DNA from: Bacillus sp. REN10
GTDB taxonomy: Bacteria; Bacillota; Bacilli; Bacillales; Domibacillaceae
Assembly (NCBI RefSeq): GCF_016820555.1
Contig: NZ_JADHDW010000016.1
Coordinates: forward strand, 718-44,681
DNA: 43,964 nt
Direction: 5' to 3'
Shown one piece after another: positions 1 through 7,507 of the stretch. Numbering within the stretch: the stretch's first letter is position 1; the number at the start of each line of letters is the position of its first letter. Both the position numbers and the translations under genes were made by a program. Under the pieces are notes generated by a model. It saw only the letters and a program-made list of their open reading frames with translations. It was not told the DNA's origin and did no database searches.

Positions 1-52
1 AAAGAGCAAATGGATACGATCATCCTTTTTTCTTTCGACAAAGTTCGGAAGG

Positions 53-113
53 TCCTCCATACAACGTTTTTCGGCTGTGCCCTTCACTCTCCTTGAGGAA
101 GGGGACTTCTCTC
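53..113 (-). other. Possible relic of a TnpB 3' end / omega-RNA-like module
   Basis: Read on the minus strand, this stretch shares a 15-base block (CCCTTCCTCAAGGAG), a following GAAGGG, and an AGCCGAAAA...CGTT block with positions 22857-22950. In the equivalent frame both encode RE-x-PSSR-like residues. The frame stays open from 120 to the left edge but has no ribosome site. From memory such sequences occur near the ends of IS200/IS605 (IS1341) elements in bacilli; this is inference. The rest of 1-245 shows nothing else identifiable. Confidence 0.3.
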
Positions 114-245
114 GGATCATGTTAAATAGGTAGAATTTTTGTACAATAAAACCATAGTTTATTAGAAGAAAAGCAGATAAAGTGAAACGATGCATGGCCT
201 TCATTTTGAGTGAACGATTTCCAATAACGGAAGGGAGATGTTTAT

Positions 246-1772
246 ATGAAAAACGAAACAATGGCAGAACATATGCAAGACGGCATCCATGTGAAGAAGT
301 ATGTCAATTTCATTGATGGTGTGTGGGTAGCGTCCGAATCTGGAAAGTTCAAAACAAATACGAATCCCGTTAATGGAGAAGTACTTGGGGAAGTGACTCA
401 ATCTACAAAAGTGGATGTCAATCAAGCGGTGGCTGCAGCGAAGCGGGCGCAAAAGGAATGGCGCAATGTACCGGCTCCAGAGCGTGCAGATGTGTTATAT
501 AAAGTAGCTTTTTTATTAAAAGAGCGTAAAGAAGAGCTCGCGCAGATCTTAACGAAAGAAATGGGAAAGGTGATTGCGGAAGCACGAGGAGAAGTTCAAG
601 AAGCAATTGATATGGCCTATTATATGGCGGGAGAGGGACGCCGTTTATTCGGTGATACTGTTCCATCGGAGCTTCGTAATAAGTTTGCGATGAGTATCCG
701 TGTGCCTGTCGGTGTAGCTGGGCTGATTACGCCATGGAATTTCCCCATTGCGATTGCCGCGTGGAAATCACTTCCGGCTCTTGTGTCTGGCAATGCAGTC
801 GTTTGGAAACCAGCCTCAGAAACGCCGATATTAGCAGGAGAGTTTGTGAAAATTTATGACGAAGCAGGCCTGCCAAAAGGGTTAGTTAATCTCGTTCATG
901 GATCTGGTAGTGTTGTAGGAAACGCGATGGTGGATCATCCGGATATTGACCTGATTTCTTTTACAGGCTCCAATGAAGTCGGCAAGATGATCAATGCTCG
1001 TGCAGGCGGCATGTTAAAGCGGACTTCTCTTGAAATGGGTGGGAAAAATGCAGTGACGGTGCTTGAAGACGCTGATTTGGATCTTGCCGTAGACGGGATT
1101 GTTTGGAGTGCGTTTGGAACGAGTGGACAGCGCTGCACTGCTTGCAGCCGCATTATTGTTCATGAAGCGGTGAAAGAAGAGCTGGAAAAGAAGCTGCTAG
1201 AGAAAATCGCAACATTAACGCTTGGTGATGGTCTTGACGAATCAGTTCATGTGGGACCAGTCATCAATCGTTCGTCTTTAGAGAAAATAAATGAGTATGT
1301 CCAAATCGGCAAACAAGAAGGAGCTAAATTGCTTTGCGGCGGTGAGATTGTCACAAAGGATGGTCTCGACAAAGGAAACTTCTATGCACCGACATTATTT
1401 ACCGACGTGCAATCGCATATGAGAATTGCGCAAGAGGAGATTTTCGGACCGGTGGCTTCCATTATTTCCGTGAAAAGCTTAGAGGAAGCCATTGAAGTGA
1501 ATAACAGCGTGGAATTTGGTCTATCTAGCTCCATTTTCACCGCTAATGTGAATCGAGCTTTCCAAGCGATGAGAGATTTAGATACAGGTATTGTTTATAT
1601 TAATGCCGGTACGACGGGAGCGGAAATTCATTTGCCATTTGGAGGAACGAAAGGAACCGGAAATGGACATCGAGATTCGGGGGTAGCCTCGCTAGATGTA
1701 TACACAGAATGGAAGTCTGTTTATGTAGATTACAGCGGCAAAATTCAAAGAGCGCAAATTGATAATTATTAA
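246..1772 (+). CDS. NAD(P)-dependent aldehyde dehydrogenase
   Basis: A 508-aa protein of the aldehyde dehydrogenase superfamily, which oxidises an aldehyde to the acid with NAD(P). Seen directly: the N-terminal cofactor domain with TPWNFP near residue 160 and FTGSNEVG near 240, the general base Glu263 in LEMGGKN, the nucleophile Cys297 in GQRCTACS, the EEIFGPV loop near 400, and a C-terminal PFGGTKGTGNGHR signature. Length is normal for the family. The ATG follows GGGAGATG at good spacing. It stands alone and ends at a strong terminator. Substrate is not assignable: succinate, aminoadipate and other semialdehydes are all possible. The class is certain, the substrate unknown. Confidence 0.93.
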   Translation: MKNETMAEHMQDGIHVKKYVNFIDGVWVASESGKFKTNTNPVNGEVLGEVTQSTKVDVNQAVAAAKRAQKEWRNVPAPERADVLYKVAFLLKERKEELAQILTKEMGKVIAEARGEVQEAIDMAYYMAGEGRRLFGDTVPSELRNKFAMSIRVPVGVAGLITPWNFPIAIAAWKSLPALVSGNAVVWKPASETPILAGEFVKIYDEAGLPKGLVNLVHGSGSVVGNAMVDHPDIDLISFTGSNEVGKMINARAGGMLKRTSLEMGGKNAVTVLEDADLDLAVDGIVWSAFGTSGQRCTACSRIIVHEAVKEELEKKLLEKIATLTLGDGLDESVHVGPVINRSSLEKINEYVQIGKQEGAKLLCGGEIVTKDGLDKGNFYAPTLFTDVQSHMRIAQEEIFGPVASIISVKSLEEAIEVNNSVEFGLSSSIFTANVNRAFQAMRDLDTGIVYINAGTTGAEIHLPFGGTKGTGNGHRDSGVASLDVYTEWKSVYVDYSGKIQRAQIDNY

Positions 1773-1778
1773 TGATGT

Positions 1779-1817
1779 AAAACAGCCCTTGCTTAAACGT
1801 AGAGCAAGGGCTGTTTT
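1779..1817 (+). terminator. Intrinsic terminator after the aldehyde dehydrogenase
   Basis: A perfect 15-bp stem (AAAACAGCCCTTGCT and its complement) around a 9-nt loop, ending in a T run, starts 6 nt after the stop codon. Confidence 0.92.
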
Positions 1818-1860
1818 ATATAATGAGATAGGAAATAAGTTCCTGAAAGCGTATTGAAAT

Positions 1861-1888
1861 TTGCATTTTTTTATTTTCATACGATAAT
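1861..1888 (+). promoter_or_regulatory. Putative sigma-A promoter for the 199-aa gene
   Basis: TTGCAT at 1861-1866 and GATAAT at 1883-1888 are separated by 16 nt, about 35 nt before the start codon. Consensus match only. Confidence 0.45.
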
Positions 1889-1924
1889 TCAAGTAAGAAG
1901 ATCATTGATAAAGCAGGTGTAAAG

Positions 1925-2524
1925 ATGAGCGGTGTCCAACAGATATTTTGTTTGCCCATTCATAAGTTGAGACAAAATCGACAATATCAAACGATTGATC
2001 TGCATCGGATGTATAAGCAAGGAGAGATTGATAAGGATTATAAAGGGTATTATATGTTTGAAGTAAATGAAAACCAATATGGTCAGAAACTATATTTTGA
2101 AGATAGTTATTTGTATATGGAAAATCGCATGAAACGGCTATATGAAGATGCAAATAAGATTTATCATCAACTCGTGAATGGTACCAGTGATACAAAAAAG
2201 AAGTGGTGTGCAGAATTGCTAAAAACAGACTATCAGCTAATGTTATTATGTTCATTATATTGCGGAACAGCTTATCAACCATTTATGTCCGTTAAACAAA
2301 TGGCTGCATGGTTAAATGAACAGATGGCGATGGATATTTATTGTGAGGTGCTATCATCTCAAGAGCATACACCTCTTTGTTCCATAGAAATTGTCAAAGA
2401 GTGGCTTAGCGAACCATTCAGTTGTCAACTATTTCAAAATCAGTATAGTGATTTTGAAACAACCAATAAAAAAGAGAACGGTTTATTGCAACTGTTGCCA
2501 TATAGAATGAAGAAGCGAAAGTAA
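1925..2524 (+). CDS. Uncharacterised 199-aa protein
   Basis: I do not recognise this protein. It starts at ATG after AGGTG and is closed by a terminator, so it is a single-gene unit. It has no signal peptide or clear membrane span. It is rich in Tyr, Gln and Met, with several cysteines (for example LLCSLYCGTAY near residue 110, and single cysteines at the MDIYCEV, TPLCSIE and PFSCQLF positions) and a basic C-terminus ending RMKKRK. The composition suggests a soluble, mostly helical protein. Codon use does not differ obviously from its neighbours. A sporulation or regulatory accessory protein is possible, but nothing in the sequence shows it. Confidence 0.75.
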   Translation: MSGVQQIFCLPIHKLRQNRQYQTIDLHRMYKQGEIDKDYKGYYMFEVNENQYGQKLYFEDSYLYMENRMKRLYEDANKIYHQLVNGTSDTKKKWCAELLKTDYQLMLLCSLYCGTAYQPFMSVKQMAAWLNEQMAMDIYCEVLSSQEHTPLCSIEIVKEWLSEPFSCQLFQNQYSDFETTNKKENGLLQLLPYRMKKRK

Positions 2525-2560
2525 AGGCTGTCTCAACAAGTGCTTGAGTCAGTCTTTTTT
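2525..2560 (+). terminator. Intrinsic terminator after the 199-aa gene
   Basis: An imperfect 11-12 bp stem (AGGCTGTCTCAA against TTGAGTCAGTCT) is followed by TTTTTT immediately after the stop codon. Confidence 0.75.
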
Positions 2561-2627
2561 GCTAATTGTTACGACAAAATGTTACACGTGAAACATGTCG
2601 AATATTCGTATCATGAAAATTTAACAA

Positions 2628-2656
2628 TTGACATACCATTATGGGTATATTATTAT
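2628..2656 (+). promoter_or_regulatory. Sigma-A promoter of the rhodanese gene
   Basis: A perfect -35 TTGACA at 2628-2633, a 17-nt spacer, and -10 TATTAT at 2651-2656. The spacer carries one of the two palindromes annotated separately, so the promoter looks repressible. Confidence 0.75.
2633..2648. promoter_or_regulatory. Upstream CsoR/CstR-like operator candidate
   Basis: ATACC-N6-GGTAT palindrome overlapping the last base of the -35 box and lying in the spacer. The half-site resembles those reported for CsoR-family repressors. Among these, CstR senses persulfide and controls rhodanese genes. The regulator assignment is inference from gene context. Confidence 0.5.
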
Positions 2657-2664
2657 ATATAAAA

Positions 2665-2680
2665 ATACCCTTATAGGTAT
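2665..2680. promoter_or_regulatory. Downstream CsoR/CstR-like operator candidate
   Basis: A second ATACC-N6-GGTAT palindrome, centred 32 bp (about three helical turns) from the first, near the expected transcription start and just before the ribosome site. Confidence 0.5.
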
Positions 2681-2692
2681 ATGGAGGCTAAA

Positions 2693-2995
2693 ATGATGTT
2701 TTCTAACGTATTATCAACTGAAGCTCAACAAATGCTGCAGGAAAAGAAAAACTTAGTCGTTGTCGATGTAAGAGAAGCTGGCGAGGTGGCAGGCGGAACG
2801 ATTCCAGGAGCGATTAATATTCCGTTAGGCCAAGTGTTAGCCCGAATGGATGAATTTCAGGCAGACAAAGAATATTTGATCATTTGTCGAAGCGGTAATC
2901 GCAGCTCTCTAGCTTGTGAATGGCTGTCCAGTAAAGGGTTCCAAGTGACAAATTTACTTGGCGGTATGATGAGTTGGGAAGGGCCAGTAGAATAA
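2693..2995 (+). CDS. Single-domain rhodanese (sulfurtransferase)
   Basis: A 100-aa single rhodanese domain that moves sulfane sulfur through a cysteine persulfide. Seen: VVDVRE near residue 24, GAINIPL near 40, and the active-site loop CRSGNRS with Cys65. The open frame extends to an ATG at 2681, but the ribosome site GGAGG (2683-2687) lies inside that extension. Translation should therefore start at ATG 2693, or at the adjacent in-frame ATG 2696. Two operator-like palindromes in the promoter suggest control by a CsoR/CstR-type sulfur or metal repressor, consistent with sulfide or persulfide handling. It is a single-gene unit. Confidence 0.92.
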   Translation: MMFSNVLSTEAQQMLQEKKNLVVVDVREAGEVAGGTIPGAINIPLGQVLARMDEFQADKEYLIICRSGNRSSLACEWLSSKGFQVTNLLGGMMSWEGPVE

Positions 2996-2997
2996 TC

Positions 2998-3032
2998 AAC
3001 AAGCGTTCTTCTGTATAGGAAGAACGCTTGTT
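2998..3032. terminator. Bidirectional terminator between convergent genes
   Basis: A perfect 13-bp stem (AACAAGCGTTCTT and its complement) with a 9-nt loop sits between the rhodanese (+) and HAD (-) stop codons. The T-tract is short on both strands. Confidence 0.75.
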
Positions 3033-3047
3033 TAATCGACTATTTTC

Positions 3048-3824
3048 TTAAATAATACCCAGCAATTCTTGCAGTTTATTCACTGTATAAGTAGGCTTGG
3101 CTTCCTCGACGTGTTTTCCATCTTTATGGTCGATCCAAACAGAATCCATTTTCATTCGTGTTGCCCCTAAAATATCCGTGCTTAAATTATCACCAACCAT
3201 TACCACATCTTGCGGTGACAAGTCCATTAATCTTAAAGCATGTTCAAAAATAACAGGATCTGGCTTGCCGAATCCGACATTTCCGGAAATAACAATGTGT
3301 TCAAAATAAGGAACAAGTTCAGGAGTCATCGTTAATTTCTCTAATTGTAGAGATGGGGCACCATTTGTTAAAAGTAAGAGGCGATAACCTTTATCTTTTA
3401 ATGTATCAAGTACTTGGAAAGTTTCCTCGTACACGAAAGGGGATTGTCGGCGAACTTCGCGGAATCGTTCTTTTGCCCAAGCAGCCGCTGTTTCAATTCC
3501 TAATTTCTTTAAACCGTTTTCCCACGATTTCAGTTGGTAGTCGCTAATTTGTTCGCCCATTTGCCTGAACTGATGATGATGAACATCCCCAAAGTTTCCC
3601 CAAAGTCCTTCAAATGGATTAATGCCAATTTGAACGGTGATTGGGAAAAAAGAATAGGTTTCGTATTGTTCTCGAGCTGCTGCTCTTACATGTTCTTCAA
3701 TTGTTATTGCGTCAATGCCGTATTGTTCTGCTAACTCTTGGCATGTGATATCAAAAGCAGTTTGGATGCTTTTGCGGTCATTTAATAATGTGTCGTCTAA
3801 ATCAAAAAATACAGCTTTTTTCAT
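3048..3824 (-). CDS. HAD-superfamily hydrolase
   Basis: A 258-aa haloacid dehalogenase-type phosphatase. Seen: motif I FFDLDDTLL with nucleophile Asp8 and acid/base Asp10, motif II LLLTNGAP near 155, motif III Lys in GFGKPDP near 187, and motif IV VMVGDNLSTDILGA near 213. The long helical insert between motifs I and II marks a C1-capped enzyme of the YjjG/YsaA kind, usually acting on small phosphorylated metabolites or non-canonical nucleotides. The start has GAGGGAG eight bases upstream. Substrate is not predictable. It lies convergent to the rhodanese gene and is followed by their shared terminator. Confidence 0.9.
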   Translation of the reverse strand: MKKAVFFDLDDTLLNDRKSIQTAFDITCQELAEQYGIDAITIEEHVRAAAREQYETYSFFPITVQIGINPFEGLWGNFGDVHHHQFRQMGEQISDYQLKSWENGLKKLGIETAAAWAKERFREVRRQSPFVYEETFQVLDTLKDKGYRLLLLTNGAPSLQLEKLTMTPELVPYFEHIVISGNVGFGKPDPVIFEHALRLMDLSPQDVVMVGDNLSTDILGATRMKMDSVWIDHKDGKHVEEAKPTYTVNKLQELLGII

Positions 3825-3916
3825 TCGATAAACTCCCTCATTTAATAGTGATGAGGAATGTATTCGACAAAACTAAACAAAATCCTTCTGAGATAAGAGG
3901 GAAAGTAAAGAGAGCA

Positions 3917-4468
3917 TTAATTAAAAGAAGCTGCATTCTTTTTTCGTTTAAACCAGGCGAAGAAAGACGAAAGGTGGTAAACAGGTACTTCCCGTTTTAC
4001 TTGCTTATTTTGCAGATTAGCTAACAACAGCCGATCGCGAATTTCGATGTCTTTATGTTCAATGCTTTCAATCTTTTCCCTCATCCATCGTTGGTATTGA
4101 GCTAGCTCTTTCACTAATTCCTTATTGACCTCGATTAATGTTTGCTGTTGCTCCTCAAGCTTGGCAATTTTGCTTAATAATGGCTCATCGTGTATGACAG
4201 GTTCATGATTTATTTGAGCAGGGAGGTCCTCCTGCTGCTGCTTGACAGCTAGTTCAATCGCTGCTTCCATAGACATGTTTTGATCTTGAACTGCTTTGAA
4301 TATGCGTTGCATTGCAATAATATCTTTTTGATAAAAAACGCGGGAGTTATTGATGCCTCTATCAAAATGGTAGCCTGCTGCTTCTAGGGCCAGTGAATAT
4401 TTGCGTAATGTGCTAGCTCCGACTCCAAGACTTTTGGCAACTTCTGAACTGAAATAAGCCTGTTCCAT
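3917..4468 (-). CDS. MerR-like HTH protein with coiled coil (DUF3967-like)
   Basis: A 183-aa protein with an N-terminal winged-helix of MerR/RacA style (FSSEVAKSLGVGASTLRKYS, then NNSRVFYQKDI) at about residues 5-55. A predicted coiled coil follows at about 100-140 (LLSKIAKLEEQQQTLIEVNK), and the C-terminus is basic (FAWFKRKKN). This layout is that of DUF3967 proteins, which are related to the chromosome-anchoring protein RacA and to plasmid partition accessories. The ATG follows GGAGGG. DNA binding is well supported; target and role are unknown. No inducer-binding domain is visible, so it is unlikely to be a classical metal or drug MerR sensor. Confidence 0.8.
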   Translation of the reverse strand: MEQAYFSSEVAKSLGVGASTLRKYSLALEAAGYHFDRGINNSRVFYQKDIIAMQRIFKAVQDQNMSMEAAIELAVKQQQEDLPAQINHEPVIHDEPLLSKIAKLEEQQQTLIEVNKELVKELAQYQRWMREKIESIEHKDIEIRDRLLLANLQNKQVKREVPVYHLSSFFAWFKRKKNAASFN

Positions 4469-4620
4469 CTTTCATCCCTCCGCAGTAAGAGGATTATCCC
4501 ATTAGAAAATCCCCTCCGTATTTTTTGCCATAGATAATAGATTCCATGCTTAATAGAAAGCTCCTTTCACTAGTTTTGTTGATTAGTTAATAGTTTTGTC
4601 GAGGAGGATGATTGAGGTAA

Positions 4621-4655
4621 AAAAAGAAGACGGCTGTAATTGCCAGTCTTCTTTT
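4621..4655 (-). terminator. Intrinsic terminator of yhcV
   Basis: On the minus strand, AAAAGAAGACTGGC pairs with GCCGTCTTCTTTT and runs into further T, directly after the yhcV stop. Confidence 0.85.
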
Positions 4656-4660
4656 CGGGA

Positions 4661-5068
4661 TTAAAAGTTTTTAGAAATATCGCTTAGGGCAGAACCAGCA
4701 CTTTCATTTGCTTGCTCTCTAACAGATAGATCACCTAGGGAGACAATTCCAGCTAATTGTCCGTTCTCTACGACCGGCAATCGGCGGATCTGATGTTGAG
4801 CCATAAGAGCAGCAGCTTCCTCTAGAGAGGCATCTGGAGAAATGGATACGATATTATTGGACATCACCTCTGAAACTTTGCTATTTTGCTGGTTGGCTAA
4901 TCCACGTACGACTAAATCGCGGTCAGTGACCATTCCAACGACTTGCCCATTATTTACTACTGGAATCGCACCGACATTTAAGGACTCCATTTTACTTGCG
5001 GCAGTTTCCATTGAATCTTGACTTGTACAGTAAGCTACATCTCTAGACATAATTTCACGTACTTTCAT
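4661..5068 (-). CDS. yhcV: CBS-domain protein YhcV
   Basis: A 135-aa protein made of two CBS motifs: residues about 5-58 (REIMSRDV...GAIPVVNNG...GMVTDRDLV) and 67-122 (SEVMSNNI...RRLPVVENG...GIVSLGDL). The tail NESAGSALSDIS is characteristic of B. subtilis YhcV. CBS pairs bind adenine nucleotides and act as regulatory modules; with no attached domain, this one's partner is unknown. The open frame begins 24 nt upstream at 5092, but a GGAGGTG ribosome site lies inside that extension, so ATG 5068 is the start. It is divergent from the PspA operon. Upstream, no promoter stands out. Confidence 0.92.
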   Translation of the reverse strand: MKVREIMSRDVAYCTSQDSMETAASKMESLNVGAIPVVNNGQVVGMVTDRDLVVRGLANQQNSKVSEVMSNNIVSISPDASLEEAAALMAQHQIRRLPVVENGQLAGIVSLGDLSVREQANESAGSALSDISKNF

Positions 5069-5187
5069 CTTGCACCTCCAAAAAGAATTCAAGCTTATTA
5101 TGTGTAAAAATTAGAAGACTATACTTTTTGATTTTTACTTGTTGGCAATTGAAATTAACCAAACTGTTTAAATAAAATATAAAAAAT

Positions 5188-5215
5188 TGAAACTTTTACC
5201 TAAATGGTGCGTATG
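5188..5215 (+). promoter_or_regulatory. ECF sigma-W promoter of the PspA operon
   Basis: TGAAAC at 5188-5193, exactly 16 nt, then CGTATG at 5210-5215. This equals the B. subtilis sigma-W consensus (TGAAAC-N16-CGTA). The predicted start is near 5221-5224, which rules out a TTG codon at 5221 as translation start and favours 5248. Confidence 0.85.
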
Positions 5216-5247
5216 AAAAATTGAGTAAGAAAGATGAGGTGATTAAA

Positions 5248-5754
5248 TTGGGTTTCTTTAACCGGCTATTTAACCGCGGAAAAGCGGAAACTAAAGTAGA
5301 AGAACGGACAGTATTCAATTTACAAGTAGGCGACATTGTTACGTATGATCTGCAAGATTTTCAAGTGATTGGAAAACTGCATTATAATGATCATGGGTAT
5401 ACGTGGGCTGCGTATCAATTGCAAGGAGATGGAAAAGCGGTTTGGCTCAGCGTTGAGCTGGACGATGAACTGGAGCTTGGCATATATCAAACAGTGAAGT
5501 TGCCGTTAGAGTCACCGATTCCGAAAAAAGTCACTTATGAGGGGCGGCAGTACAGATTAGAGGAGAATGGCAAAGCTTATGTAACTGGAGAAGGTCGCAG
5601 TCAAAATGTGAATGGAAAAGAAATGAAGTATTATGACTTTGAAGACGCGTCTGAAGAACATTTCTTATCTGTGGAAGTTTGGGGCAGTGAAGTAGAAGTA
5701 AGTTATGGTTATGCCATTGATGAATATGAAATCAAAATTTTAGCGGGAAGTTGA
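5248..5754 (+). CDS. DUF4178 protein, first gene of the PspA operon
   Basis: A soluble 168-aa protein with the DUF4178 pattern: LQVGDIVTYDLQDFQVIGKL, then YTWAAYQLQGDGKAVWLSVE near residue 55, and a C-terminal YYDFED and YGYAIDEYEI. It looks all-beta. It starts at TTG 5248, preceded at 6 nt by GAGGTG. An alternative TTG at 5221 coincides with the predicted transcription start and has no ribosome site. DUF4178 proteins recur beside PspA, DUF350 and spermidine-synthase-like genes. The biochemical role is unknown; a partner in membrane-stress protection is inferred from context. pspA follows 12 nt later, so the two are surely co-transcribed. Confidence 0.85.
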   Translation: MGFFNRLFNRGKAETKVEERTVFNLQVGDIVTYDLQDFQVIGKLHYNDHGYTWAAYQLQGDGKAVWLSVELDDELELGIYQTVKLPLESPIPKKVTYEGRQYRLEENGKAYVTGEGRSQNVNGKEMKYYDFEDASEEHFLSVEVWGSEVEVSYGYAIDEYEIKILAGS

Positions 5755-5766
5755 GGAGGAGCAAGC

Positions 5767-6438
5767 ATGTTTCAATTTTTTAAACGAGTAAAAACTTATG
5801 TAGGTTCTGAGTTAAATGCGGCACTTGATAAAGCGGAAGATCCGGTGAAAATGCTTGATCAATTTATGCGTGAAATGGAAGCTGATATTCGTGAAGCAGA
5901 AACAGCTGTCGCGAAGCAAATTGCTAATGAAAAAATGCTAAAGAAGAAATTTGACGATGCTGCCCAAATGGCGGAAAAGCGTCAGCAGCAAGCGATCGAG
6001 GCGCTAGAGGCAGGCAATGAGGATCTGGCTCGCCGGGCGCTTGAAGACAAAAAAGTTCATGAAGGCCAAGCGGAGGCGATGCGTTCAGCTTATGAGCAGG
6101 CAGCTACTGATGCGAAGGTGTTACGAGAGAAGCTAGATGAGATGAAGCGTGAGTATCAAGAGATGAAGTTGAAGAAGGATACATTAAAAGCAAGGGCAGA
6201 ATCGGCGAAAACAAGAACGAAGATGAATCGTGCCATGTCTTCTGTTGGCAGCGATGAATCGAGACGCGGGTTTGAGCGGATGGAAGAGAAAGTGCTACAA
6301 TATGAAGCGGAAGCGGAGACGTCGGAAGATTTGCGTTCTTCCTCACGAAGCCTTGATGAAGAACTAGAAGCGTTGAAAGCTAAAAGTGCTGTTGATGATG
6401 AGTTGGCTGCGTTAAAGAAAAAATTAGGGAAAGAATAA
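5767..6438 (+). CDS. pspA: PspA/IM30 (ESCRT-III-like) membrane-protection protein
   Basis: A 223-aa PspA/Vipp1 family member. These proteins bind the inner face of the membrane and polymerise into scaffolds when it is damaged. Seen: an amphipathic N-terminal helix (MFQFFKRVKTYVGSELN), the family motif DPVKMLDQFMREME at about residues 26-39, then almost continuous charged coiled coil to about 195, and an acidic-basic C-terminus. There is no transmembrane segment or PspF-type partner. The ATG follows GAGGAG. The operon promoter is sigma-W type, matching the sigma-W control of pspA (ydjF) in B. subtilis. A hairpin terminator overlaps its stop codon, so it is likely the most abundant product of the operon. 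Confidence 0.95.
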   Translation: MFQFFKRVKTYVGSELNAALDKAEDPVKMLDQFMREMEADIREAETAVAKQIANEKMLKKKFDDAAQMAEKRQQQAIEALEAGNEDLARRALEDKKVHEGQAEAMRSAYEQAATDAKVLREKLDEMKREYQEMKLKKDTLKARAESAKTRTKMNRAMSSVGSDESRRGFERMEEKVLQYEAEAETSEDLRSSSRSLDEELEALKAKSAVDDELAALKKKLGKE

Positions 6439-6454
6439 TTTCTTTCCCGTTTTT
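6427..6454 (+). terminator. Intra-operon terminator/attenuator overlapping the pspA stop
   Basis: A perfect 9-bp stem (GGGAAAGAA, loop TAAT, TTCTTTCCC) is followed by G and five T. The stop codon TAA lies in the loop. It should stop part of the transcripts or protect the 3' end of the upstream message, lowering expression of the three downstream genes. Confidence 0.75.
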
Positions 6455-6469
6455 ATTGGAGTGTTTCTC

Positions 6470-7051
6470 ATGAAGAAGCGAATGTGTTTAATTCCCGTTT
6501 TGTTGGCTGCTCTCATAGCGATCCTTTCCGGTTGCGGGAACGGCAAAGTGGAAGAATATATTTCTGAGCAGTATATGCTGATTGATGTCGTTCAAAGTCC
6601 GTCTTCTGACAAGGACAATTCCTATGTTTATCAAGCTGAAAATCAGTCAGTGCCTGATGTGGCAAAAGAGTTAATTGGGGTGGAAAAGCCGGAAGAGACG
6701 GGGAAGTATGTCAATGGTAAACAAGTCCTTATTTATGATCATCATTTAATCATCTTAACGAAAGATCCTGATAATGAAGCAGATACCTTGATTGAGGTTG
6801 CTACAGAAGGTTTTGTTCGAGATTATTACCGTCCAAGCTTTTTCCAAGGGATGCTGATAGGTCATGTGCTTACTAATATGTTCGGGAAAGATTGGGATCA
6901 CAAACAGCGAAATCGTTGCGGTCCGACTCATAATGAAGATTGTTACGAGGGGTATGGCTCTTCGGGGGGCGGCTATTATGGCAATTGGGGCTCCAGTTCT
7001 TCTGGAAGAGGTTCGACGTTCCGAGGTGGTGGCCCTGGAGAAGGGAAATAA
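6470..7051 (+). CDS. DUF4247 lipoprotein
   Basis: A 193-aa exported lipoprotein. The signal peptide is MKKRM plus a hydrophobic stretch, and the lipobox LSGC has Cys22 as the lipidation site. The mature part contains a DUF4247-like core (residues about 30-130: EEYISEQYMLIDVVQS..., then a hydrophobic SFFQGMLIGHVLTNMFG). The C-terminal 40 residues are rich in Gly, Ser, Tyr and Arg. The open frame reaches GTG 6461, but the TGGAGTG ribosome site overlaps that codon, so ATG 6470 is chosen. It would display a flexible tail on the outer membrane face next to the DUF350 and SpeE-like membrane proteins. Function unknown. Confidence 0.85.
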   Translation: MKKRMCLIPVLLAALIAILSGCGNGKVEEYISEQYMLIDVVQSPSSDKDNSYVYQAENQSVPDVAKELIGVEKPEETGKYVNGKQVLIYDHHLIILTKDPDNEADTLIEVATEGFVRDYYRPSFFQGMLIGHVLTNMFGKDWDHKQRNRCGPTHNEDCYEGYGSSGGGYYGNWGSSSSGRGSTFRGGGPGEGK

Positions 7052-7079
7052 TGAGATTATTTAGTAAAGGGGAAGAATA

Positions 7080-7475
7080 ATGAATCCGTTTTTATTAACA
7101 TTTCTTTACTTTGCCATTGCCATTGGTGTGGTAGTTGTAGGGTTGGTTTTATTTGAAATGATGACGAAAAAATATAAAGATTGGGAAGAGATTCGCGAAG
7201 GAAATGCGGCTGTCGCGCTGTCGATTGGTGGAAAAATTATAGGGATTTGTATCATTTTAATGTTCTCTATTTTTCATAATGACACGATTATCCAAACGGT
7301 GATTTGGGGAGCCTATGGCATTGCTTTGCAACTGATTGCTTATCTATTGTTTGACTTATTGACACGAGGCTTTTCAGTAGAAGAGCAACTGAAGAATCGC
7401 AATATCGCTGTAGGATTAATCTCTTTTTGTGTATCAGTTGGCTTTGCTTGTGTGGTCGGCGCTTCTATTAGTTAA
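7080..7475 (+). CDS. DUF350 four-helix membrane protein
   Basis: A 131-aa protein with four hydrophobic helices (about residues 3-27, 41-64, 71-96 and 105-129). Helices 1 and 3 and helices 2 and 4 look alike, as expected of the duplicated two-helix DUF350 unit. Conserved small and charged residues (EGNAAVALSIGG, KNRNIAVGLISF) repeat in both halves. DUF350 (E. coli YjfL) is repeatedly encoded beside PspA homologues. Biochemical role unknown; a channel or membrane-stress partner has been supposed for the family. SD AAGGGG precedes the ATG. It lies 28 nt after the lipoprotein gene and 32 nt before the SpeE-like gene, in the same operon. Confidence 0.88.
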   Translation: MNPFLLTFLYFAIAIGVVVVGLVLFEMMTKKYKDWEEIREGNAAVALSIGGKIIGICIILMFSIFHNDTIIQTVIWGAYGIALQLIAYLLFDLLTRGFSVEEQLKNRNIAVGLISFCVSVGFACVVGASIS

Positions 7476-7507
7476 TAACAGCAAGAGGCAATGAAAAGGT
7501 GAGAGAA

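Noticed and set aside
1-120. Open minus-strand frame running off the left edge
   Set aside because: Only about 40 codons, without ribosome site; better explained as a relic sharing blocks with 22857-22950.
204-222. Sigma-54-like element before the aldehyde dehydrogenase (TGGCCT...TTGAG)
   Set aside because: The essential GC at -12 reads GA, and no enhancer site or activator gene is visible.
4469-4610. Very short ORFs (17 codons and 2 codons) upstream of the MerR-like gene on the minus strand
   Set aside because: The longer one has its ribosome-like site 13 nt away, and nothing else supports them.
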